Below, one piece after another: positions 55,462-64,000 of a DNA stretch of 64,000 bases. This DNA comes from Styela clava. Lineage: Eukaryota > Chordata > Ascidiacea > Stolidobranchia > Styelidae. How positions within the stretch are numbered: the first letter of the stretch is position 1; every line of letters begins with the position of its first letter. The DNA lies in contig NC_135251.1 in assembly GCF_964204865.1 (NCBI RefSeq), forward strand, positions 18,910,001 through 18,974,000, read 5' to 3'. The notes under the pieces were generated by a model. It worked only from the letters and a program-made list of their open reading frames with translations. It was not told the origin of the DNA and searched no databases. Both the position numbers and the translations under genes were made by a program.

Positions 55462-58459
55462 CTGCACCCAAAGGAAATAAGGCAGTAACTAACGGAATCT
55501 CAAACTCTCTAAATCTAGTACGTCCTGTTCAATACGATAATATTTAACCAAATAAGAATAAATTTCTAGATTCCGAATTATTATTGGATGGGGCGCGGCG
55601 ATTATTGACTTGGCATTTTGTGGACGTTGACCCTTATGATTCAAACTCGTTTTCGAAATGACGATAGCATCTTACGTACAAGATGTATCCAATTATATTG
55701 CGTCGCTAGATATTTTTTGAAACATGTGTATTGTGCCATATTGTAACTTGTCAAACGTGCTACGATTACGTTCGTAGGAATATACTGTTAATTGAATTGT
55801 AAGTGTAAAACTAACATTATTGTCAATTGCACGCCATTGCGTCCGGAACAATTTGCCTCTATATCGCAAATTTACCTTGCCTCATCCAAATAAAATCCCA
55901 TCTGTCTTATTCTAAAGCTTTTTATTGTCATCATAAAAATAACAAGAACAACATTTTTACCAATTTAATTTAAAATTCGCGTCACTCACATCTTAAACTC
56001 AAACATTGTAACACATTCAAATAACGCACTAATGCCGTCCGAAGAAAAACGAAGACAAAGGCCCAATTTGATTATATTTGCGCTCATTACACATTCATTT
56101 CGTGCGGTTTGAATGGATATTATAGACTTATGAAGTAAGATTATTTGTGAATGTTAGAATCGACGAACGACGTGTGTGGAAATTGAAAGACAGATGACAC
56201 TATATCAGCGTATCGACGTATCTCAACAGTTCAAAGTGAATCACATTATCGACGTATTATGTGTTTCAATAATTATCCACAAATTTAAGCTTGGAACGAA
56301 AAATTGAATCCTATAGATGGCAAATCTTTTTGCATATATTATGAAATGTAAGATTGAATTAATTCAAATTTCCAGACTTTTGAATAATGAGACTTTCGCC
56401 AACCGATATCAAGTTATGTTATCAAAAATAAACAGGTATTGTTGATTTTACCACGAAACCGGCTAATTGAAATCCAACAACTTATTTGATCTGACGCCTT
56501 TTCATTAAAGCTATGTACTTCTAGTCTTTATTAGTAATGCATTAAGATAATAATAGACAACCAAAGACAATAAATTAGATAAATAAATAAATAGACAATA
56601 AATATAGATTTTTCAATCATTGAATTAAACTACATCTCGGCCTAATTTGATTTTTGATATCGTGTCTCCACGTCTGGCCAGATCTTACGAGTCTCCAGAT
56701 ACATATATACTTCTCACAGTAGCTTAACAATTGACGGCCAATTATATTATCAGCGATGGATATGTGAACGGCGAATCATACTTGCATTGTGTAGACTGTA
56801 GATACTTCATAGCAGTTTTAGTACAGATTCTGTAATAATTTATTACGCACATAATCAAAGGAATTTTAAAATGAATACATGTACTTATGAATATTGTACT
56901 GTTTTTCGGGTATAATATAGGAGGGTTTTACAGCTAAACTGGCGCCCGATTATTACCTAATAAGGATATTCCAAATAGGAAAAAGCATCAAACAATGTCG
57001 TTCAATGATCAACTGGTTATCTTATTGACTCAGGTTTTGTTAAACTGTTTAATATCGAGTACAAAGTTCAATCTGGATGATTCAAACTTCGAGAAAGTAG
57101 AATCGCATTAAAAAAATGGAGAATAATTGTGTAAAAAGTACCGAGGAAATACGTCAGAAACATTCGTCATGTGGAATACAATTCTGCAAGTCGGAATTTT
57201 TCGTATGTGTGAGTGGTTTGACACTTTTCAACCGCTTTTGCAGTTAGATGAGTTGAAACTCTTGTTGTTATTTCCGATATAGAAATGCTAGAAACTGCAT
57301 TGCTATCTCAGGCTGAGTTTTCATTGGATAAAACACACGTCGTTGATAGGTATACGAGTTAGAATGTGGTTTCAGAAAGTAATCTACGGATCGATTATTT
57401 TAAACCAAGGGTCGGCAATCAGCGGGCCAGTTTGAAACTAAATTTATTTGGGCATCGTTATTCAAAAACTCATATTTTACTAAACTTGCGGGTCCAACTC
57501 AACTGTAAAACGCAGTCGAATTCTAATGTTCGATATTTATTGACGATAAATTTTTTCTTGTTGACCATTACTTTACGTAAATTTGTAATATTTAATCATA
57601 CCGTGTTCAAATTATGTTTATATGGTCTCCGAGATGAATTGGCGCTAACGGTTTGGCAATGCACTGCTTTTCGATGGTTACCGACCACTGTTTCAACTAC
57701 GTACAAAGCTAGAAATATATTTGACTGGATTTTTATATTATCATCGTTGTAATATTGAAAGATTATAAAATTGGAATTTGATGAATTACGCCAGTGTGTC
57801 TAAATATCTATATCCTCCAATTGAGACAATAAAAAAATATTATTAAAAATGTTTGATCTGAATAAATCTCAAATTGGTCGACAACAAGAATTTTCCGATT
57901 ATATTGATAGAAATGCGTATACTATGCGTTTGCTATGCCACTCGTATGCAGGCAGGAGACGCTGGAGACGCATGTCATTTCATTTATATAACACACATTT
58001 CATTTATATAACGTTGACGAACAGGTTCCATTTGTATTGTTTAAGATAACAAAATAATATTATCTTATCATTCCAATCAGCCAGAACTTGAGATTTTTTG
58101 ATATACAAAGAAAGCAAACCGACTGCGATTACTCGTACGTTCTTTCAACTATTTCGATTCACATGACGGTGTCTTTGTAATCATTTCCTGTGTTTGTTAG
58201 GTCAAATCCAGAATCAAAGGTGAATAAAGCGTGTATCCAAAGTCAACGCATGATTTCGAATAAAACTAATCGCTGACGAAAATCCCCTCGCATGAAATAT
58301 TTATCCGAATAAATATTTTTGGCCTCAAAACAAAAGCACTTCAATAATAACGAAATAATGGAGACTATAATCACAACGTTAAGCGATATTATCGTATATT
58401 CAAATATATGATGTTTTGTTTTCAGTTAGCTCATCAAATTACAATTGAATGAAGTTATT
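55462..58459. other. Intergenic between divergent membrane-protein candidates
   Basis: No exon is supported. It contains a possible short hAT-like MITE at 57406-57690. A 128-codon plus-strand frame (57366-57752) lies almost wholly over that element and is rejected as a gene. Confidence 0.5.
57406..57690. mobile_element. Short hAT-like MITE
   Basis: It starts CAAGGGTCGGCAATC and, read inward from the right, CAGTGGTCGGTAACC. The inverted GGTCGG.AA.C ends suit a hAT MITE of 285 bases, but the flanking 8-mers (TTTTAAAC and TTTCAACT) match at only 5 of 8 positions. Confidence 0.45.
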
Positions 58460-61400
58460 ATGGGGATTGTTTTCTGGATGAAGATATTTTTAATAGCACA
58501 AGGTATGTAATACTTGTTATTGTTATCAACCACAGTGTGTGTTTGTAGATCGGTAACTTGGGATAAGATCATTCACTTTCAGTTTCAAATAGAACCTTAA
58601 TTTCCACTCCGATTCTAAGAGTCATGTCAGGTCGGGAATTGAATGGACTTTGTCTTGGTATTGAGGAGATGTCTGTTTCAAGTAAAGAAATACTTCCAAA
58701 TGTTAGATATATTTCCACGACATATATATATAGGTCATAGCATCATTGTTTTCCACAAGCATGGCGCTTTTCTTTTGTAGATTGCTTTGATGAAAAATGT
58801 GTGGGAGCTATTTTCTATCAGCGTTAGTAATCAGATCAAGGATGAAAACCCTACTGCCATGAAATAATGTTTTTTTACAGGACTGACTTCTGGACATGCG
58901 AAGTGTCTGCAAAAAATATCTTCTACACGCATAGAGTTGTACACAACTGACAGATCGAAAAACTGCATTTGGTCCACTAAGATAATTGCTTCGAATGACA
59001 AAGTTCTAAATATAACTATAACAGAACGAGTTGGAGGAAAATCGTTGGTTCTTTTCGGTGAGGAAAAAAAGATCGAACAGTATTTGCAAATATGTTCTCT
59101 GGCATCGAATACAAAAATTAGTTATCTCTATGTTCGTAACAGGCAATTTCTGTAAAGAAATATGCCGTTTGTGTTATATTTTGAAGAGATGCGGATAAAG
59201 ATGTCTTTTCTATTCTATTGAAGGGTCTTGCTGCACACCGAAACAAATGTAACACACATGTACACGGAATTACATTATGTTAGTGTACAGCAAGACTCAT
59301 GAATTAAATAGAAGCCTTACATATAGGAGTTGCCACTTGCGCATGGCTTTGTTTGGAGCGAAGGCGTACGACGTTGTTAGAATATATATTGTTTGAGGAT
59401 GTATATAAAGTAAAGTATTGTTAGCGGGTGTTCAATCAGATTACGGAACTAGTTTTACGGATGCCATTATCACATTTCCCACGCTCAAGTATAGGAAATG
59501 ACATATGTTATCTTGTTACACTTGACCACACGATTTAAGCTTTCTATGGATATAGACTGATACTTGATTAGGCATTTAGTGCGCTTGATTTCTCTCCTAT
59601 TAGTTTCCTAGTTCGAATTTCAATCAGCAAATACAATCAATTATGCATGACGCACTATTTCACGTGGCTAGTGATTTGTGCAAACTTGGGGCCAAAGCTT
59701 GAGTCGACGCTCAAGAATAATTATTGATTTTATTGAGATATGATAATTTTTTTTATCACATGGGAGGAAAACAAATATTTTGACAACACTTTTGTCTGTT
59801 TGGCCTCCCAAATCGAGTATGAAAATAGTCAAACGATTGATTGTTCCAAATGTATGGGTGTGGATGGCAAAAGAGAACGTTTCTTTATTATTTATAAAAT
59901 TCAAACACTTCAAAAGCAACGATATTGTTTAGTAAAGATTTCATGTTTGAGAGTTGAACTCGACAAAATGGACCCAACCTAAGTACGAGAAGAATAATTT
60001 AATTCTGGAGTTATTGTCTAAAAAGTAATTGAAACGGAAATAAACCTATACGGATCTATTAGATCGAAATATTTAGTGGCTTTCAATGTTTGCAGCCGCC
60101 AGGAAGTTATTATAATTTTATTTATTGAGTGAATATAGGGCCCATCATTTCACCAAAACTGTTTCTCTTGTTTCAAATGATGATAGTTTATAAATGCTTG
60201 TCTGGGAATCTTGGTCAGACTAAGGGTCGAGGAAATAACATTGTGTTAGTTCGTACAAGATTTTAAATCCCTTTTGTAAAAATCGCTTTTATTCCAATTG
60301 CTCCTCAGGGAATCCGATGATAACAATGAATAAACGATGCTTCATCGTCACTCCTCCCGGTACCCGCTGTGTCTTTACGAATACAACCTCATGTGATATC
60401 TTGAAGAAAAAAGACAAATATATCTCTTTTCGTACGGCAAACGTTGGGGACAAACTAGTGTTGCATACCGAACATGTTGATGATTGTCAGAAGACGGAAG
60501 GTATATTGACTTTTCTTGTGTTGTATATGAATCGCGAAAAACAATGTAAATGTAAATACTATAAGTAATATTGAGTATAAAATCATTATGAGCGTCATTA
60601 GAAAACGAGTATTAAATATAAGATCAGACAGTTACAATTTGCAGAATTATCTCATAGCAGGATAAGTAAAAATGTTAGATTCAGTGACCGTTTGCAGAAG
60701 TATCCGAATGAAACGAAGTACGAGTATCGGTACGCACTCATTGGCGACCATTGGAATAGTCGGAATATTCAAATAAAAGTAATTTGCTCGCTTTGCTACG
60801 TCTGCACCGCCTTTGTGACTATGGATCAGTCACACACAGACCTTAAGTTTGTACAACATGAATGAATATTACATTAATGTTATTATTATATCAGGTACAA
60901 ACACAACTATTAGTTCATTCTTCACCAGTCTCCGTCCAACCACAATGAGAATAAAAAGCACAAGACATCAAGAAACAACTGCAAAACAAGTCAAGGACAG
61001 TTCAAGTAAGTTTCCTCTTTCAACCAGATATCAAGACGCTGATTGTGACTCTTGGCCTAATTATATGTTGATGATCGAACTAACCTGGATTTACATGTAC
61101 CAGAGTCTACATTTTGGGGGCATTTGTCGGTACCAACCATAATAAGCCCCACTTTATTTTCATTAAACAGCAAAGAGTTCTACAACGAAACATGAGGAAA
61201 AGAGCATGATGAATATTCCGGAAATCAAACCTCGAATAAATCCACACAATGTAGTGACTCAACGTGCTTTCTCAGAATACGACACTAGCAATGCGATAGT
61301 TCGAATGCCAGAACAAGGTAAGAAGATAGCGGATACATGTCCCCTTGTCGACATTTTATTGCAGTATTAGTCACGAACAACTAAATGTAAATGATATGAA

Positions 61401-62954
61401 CTTCATACTACAATGGTCTATTAAAAAGGCCTTAAATATCATTAGCAAATAATTGAAATTCAAAGGAGTTTTTTTGTTTACATTCCGCGAATTCATTTTT
61501 ACTAATTTGTCTTGATATAATTTAGGTATTTCAACAATGACTATAATTATATTATGCGCTGTTGGATCATTTCTCATCATCATCGGTGGACTTATTGCCG
61601 TCTGTATAATTAAACAAAGGTAAATTTGTAAATGTATTTTTTGCTCGAATCTGATATGATCGCAGCTAGTTTAATTGCGATCAAGCATTTATAGGCCCAA
61701 AGCACTCACGACTTTGGTGCCTTACATACAAAGAATCATAGTAAGAGGAATGTAACTGGTTTTCCGTGTTAACTGAAATTGAAAGGGTAAGTTTCAGTAT
61801 ATATTCATTACTGATTGATGGCCAAATAATTCATTTAGATGATATTTTACCCCAAGCCAATACCTTCAGTGCAATCGAATATCAATAGGATTGAAATTAT
61901 GGTGAAATGCTATTTAAACATTAAAAGGCTGACGCTTTTTAACAGTATTGAAGTTACGGTGAAATGCCATTCAACCGTTCAACGACTGACGTTTTTAACA
62001 GCATCGAAGTTATTGTGAAATGCCATTTGAAGTTTATCGACTAACGCTTTTAAACAGTATTGAAATTACTGCAAAATGCTTTTTAAACATTCAACGACGG
62101 ATGCTTTTTAACAGTATTGAAGTTACGGCGAAAAAATGCTAGTCGAACGTTCAACGAACCGATGTTTTTCAACAGTAATGAAGTTACGGCGAAATGCTAT
62201 TTAAAAGGTCCAAGGCTTGAGCCCCCTAGGCTTCAACCTACCTTGACTAATGGTAAACACGACCTGGTTCAATTTTCTATATATATTTCATACATTCCAT
62301 CTGATGCCTAATACGGTTTCATGCAATTTCCTTTACCATACCAAGCGTATACCAAATAAAGTCGCACACATTTATATAGAATACATCTGTTCGATATTTT
62401 TAACAAGTGCTTCAATGGTAATTTTCAGGCGACAACCACCTAAATGGAAAAATAGAAATCCACACATTTCGAGAACTACTTCAATTGCTTCTGTGTGCTT
62501 TGCACCGGAGAATCCTGATCGTGTCTACGAGTCAATTCATTCTAAAAGGAATCGAGAAAGAAATAACACCGATGCAAGTACTCAATCACAATCATTATAT
62601 GTAGAAATGGCGGCGACAGGATATAAACAACGAAATGTATATGCCAGCGTGAAATTGTACTCAACACCATATGAGAATATACCGGAAAATCCATCTCACA
62701 CATCACACAGACTCGATTCAGGTTACATCATTCCAGAGTATCACAATGATACGTCGTTACCTTATATAAACATGGGAATTGTTATAAGAAACGAACTCAC
62801 TCGACAATCAACATATGTAGATATGTCGCAGACGTCTGTGCCGAAGTCACCTAATTCATCAATTGTCGAACCGCGATATGTCAACTTGCTGTCAAGCTCA
62901 AGCGCTGATAAAGCTCAATCTAATATTTACGAAAATTCTAATTCGAGCAAATGA
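58460..62954 (+). CDS. Unrecognised type I membrane receptor with multi-phosphotyrosine-motif tail
   Basis: Likely exons: 58460-58502 (signal peptide MGIVFWMKIFLIAQG), 58881 to about 59135, 59738 to about 59970 (end uncertain), 60309-60500, 60895-61005, 61171-61317, 61526-61619 and 62429-62954. From 60309 on all phases agree. Extracellular exons 2-4 contain paired Cys and a CUB-like C.W pattern (NCIWSTKIIASND ... LNITITE). Exons 5-6 are a Ser/Thr-rich stalk. Exon 7 is the transmembrane helix (TIIILCAVGSFLIIIGGLIA) followed by KQR. The last exon encodes about 175 cytoplasmic residues with tyrosine motifs YESI, YVEM, YASV, YENI, YIIP, YINM, YVDM, YVNL and YENS. YxxM recruits PI3K p85 and YxN recruits GRB2 when phosphorylated. 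I do not recognise the family; an adhesion or immune-type receptor is an inference. Confidence 0.62.
58881..59135 (+). CDS. Receptor candidate, extracellular exon 2 (CUB-like)
   Basis: Continues the signal peptide in phase (G|GA). Cys-containing: AKCLQKISSTRIELYT, then KNCIWSTKIIASND, LNITITERV (an NIT sequon) and QICSLAS. C...C.W.I.A....L.I.I is reminiscent of the first half of a CUB domain, but no full CUB could be assembled. The donor is read at TATGTTC|gtaaca; if unused, the frame ends in a stop at 59155. Confidence 0.5.
59738..60500 (+). CDS. Receptor candidate, extracellular exons 3-4
   Basis: Exon 3 starts after attgag at 59738 in the required phase and encodes TFVCLASQIEYENSQTIDCS, then a KCMG segment and YKIQTLQKQRYCLVKISC; its donor is ambiguous (possibly TTTCAT|gtttga). 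Exon 4 (60309-60500) encodes RCFIVTPPGTRCVFTNTTSC (an NTT sequon) and VGDKLVLHTEHVDDC. The even, paired Cys suggest disulphide-bonded domains. The join between the two is the weakest point of the gene model. Confidence 0.45.
61526..61619 (+). CDS. Receptor candidate, transmembrane exon
   Basis: A 94-bp exon between ttttag and AG|gtaaat encodes ISTMTIIILCAVGSFLIIIG, GLIAVCIIKQ and an Arg completed by the next exon. One hydrophobic helix of about 24 residues followed by basic residues is a textbook stop-transfer segment. Confidence 0.65.
61889..62210. repeat. Minisatellite, ~57-bp unit, six copies
   Basis: ATTGAAGTTACGGTGAAATGC or variants recur at about 61889, 61948, 62003, 62059, 62116 and 62177, each followed by AA.G.TCAACGACTGACGCTT-like sequence and TTTTAACAGTATTG. 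It lies in the intron between the transmembrane and tail exons of the receptor candidate. Units differ at 10-20 percent of positions by eye. Confidence 0.85.
62429..62954 (+). CDS. Receptor candidate, tyrosine-rich cytoplasmic-tail exon
   Basis: The acceptor is attttcag, and the AG|G phase matches the transmembrane exon. The exon encodes RQPPKWKNRNPHISRTTSIA, then at least twelve tyrosines in spaced SH2-type motifs: RVYESI, SLYVEM, NVYASV, TPYENI, SGYIIP, LPYINM, STYVDM, PRYVNL and NIYENS. It ends SNSSK. No kinase or other catalytic domain is present, so signalling would need recruited partners. Confidence 0.68.
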
Positions 62955-64000
62955 AAAATACAGAACTAAGCTATAACGAGAAAAAAAGATTGAAAGTGTC
63001 TCATCCAGTCTATTCCGTAGTAGACGAAAAAAATAAAAGACATTCACGCGTTTCCTGTATAAAAAAAGTATATATTATTATTATTTATTTCATGTTAGTT
63101 AGCAGCCTATCTGACTGTTGCAGTCGAAATTGTTTTTTACAGTTTCTTAATGCAGACTGTAACATGCATATTATTCTTGTGTGTAAGTAAAATTATCTGA
63201 TAGAAGATGTATGTATCCTACGCCGAATTGCGTAGAAGAAAGAAGTGCAAGTAAACCAGTTAAAACGTTGAAAAAATGAAACATTTTAGGTCGGATTTAT
63301 GGTCAGAATTTGGCCTCTAACATTTTTCTAGGTAATAAGTTGAGAGTTTAACTTAACTGATAGGTGTGAGCCAAGTTTGGAATATTCTTGATAACTTCAA
63401 AATGCTTATATGAGTTTTCATTGTAGTCATCGTGGCCACTATTCTCGATGATGTTGCGCCGAGTAAGATTCAATAAATTTACCCACCATCTAACAATAGC
63501 CAACAAACTTCCGAAAAAGTTGTCGCCGATTTTTATTTGTATTATCTAATTAAGCCAGAATTGAGCAATAGCCATCGCTAGTCCTGACCTAACCAACCTG
63601 AGAAGCGATTGAAGTATTTTAGAAACTATGGTCGTCGGGTATTGTCATTGCGACATGTTTCCCAATCTAACCTGATAAAATTAAAAGAGCGATGGCTTGC
63701 CTTTTGTTTGTCATTGCTTATTCGTTAACGTACAACTCAACTACAACACATATAAATTAACACCAAGCAAGCAGAATCCACTCACCTAACCCGTAAATAT
63801 ATGCCTAACCTGGTCGTCCAGGCGATTCGCGAATGTTATGAGCCTGCTTGTCATTTCAACCATGATTCCTTCAAGCTTGAATACCGTAGACTCGTAGAGG
63901 ATAAAATTATGTGCGCGTTTATGTCTGAGTTAAATTTTTGCTGATATTTGAATTCGGATTATGAGACTCCGGTCACTCACGAGTTGCGAGTAATTAATTT
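62955..64000. other. 3' flank of the receptor candidate
   Basis: No recognisable gene. A frame starting in the ATGA overlap (62951-63190) contains HPVYSVVD and is discussed among the findings. A candidate poly(A) signal AATAAA is at 63472-63477. Confidence 0.45.
63472..63477 (+). terminator. Candidate poly(A) signal
   Basis: AATAAA on the plus strand, 518 bases after the receptor stop codon. Usage is unknown. Confidence 0.25.

Noticed and set aside
57366..57752. 128-codon plus-strand open frame
   Set aside because: It lies almost wholly over a putative hAT-like MITE (57406-57690), has no splice context and shows no protein motif.

Overview
The window is eukaryotic nuclear DNA. Coding exons are split by GT-AG introns of about 80 to 3,000 bases, the background is AT-rich, and old and young transposons are dense. 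The proteins (TIGAR, GPANK1, a LITAF-domain protein, an ELK-type KCNH channel) are animal families. Short introns, AT-richness and hAT, L1-like and tRNA-SINE debris suit an invertebrate. A tunicate is my guess, but nothing seen here proves it.

Layout. 1-6.2 kb is repeat-rich: a 582-bp near-identical tandem duplication, the 3' end of an L1-like LINE (minus strand), a hAT element of the ZMYM1/TTF type with an exact 8-bp target duplication, a MITE, and a ~195-bp tandem repeat into which the last two were inserted. 6.2-14.7 kb holds three genes: an intronless TIGAR-like phosphatase (+), a two-exon GPANK1 (+) with a hAT element in its intron, and an intronless LITAF-domain protein (-); a second hAT element lies between the last two. 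14.7-32 kb has no recognisable gene. It carries SINE-like pieces, a palindromic MITE, and a second copy of the GPANK1-intron hAT with a MITE nested in it.

32.0-51.05 kb is one large gene, an ELK-subfamily voltage-gated potassium channel (KCNH). I could model 25 exons whose phases agree throughout, giving 1,530 residues without the first coding exon, which I did not find. Order: PAS domain, S1-S6 with an SVGFGN filter, C-linker, cyclic-nucleotide-binding homology domain (CNBHD), then a very long C-terminal tail. The tail contains a tandemly duplicated 135-bp exon and ends with a short coiled coil and a Ser/Pro-rich region. The intrinsic-ligand position of the CNBHD appears to read CQL rather than YNL/FNL.

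51-58.4 kb is mostly repeats plus two minus-strand exons that join in frame to encode a membrane-spanning segment. 58.46-62.95 kb holds an unrecognised type I membrane receptor candidate (+): signal peptide, Cys-containing extracellular exons, Ser/Thr-rich stalk, one transmembrane exon, and a ~175-residue tail with about a dozen tyrosines, including three YxxM (PI3K p85-type) and several YxN (GRB2-type) motifs. This and the duplicated channel exon are the most interesting items.

The genes form no operon or obvious pathway. Coordinates of exons come from reading splice sites and phase by eye; no search was run.
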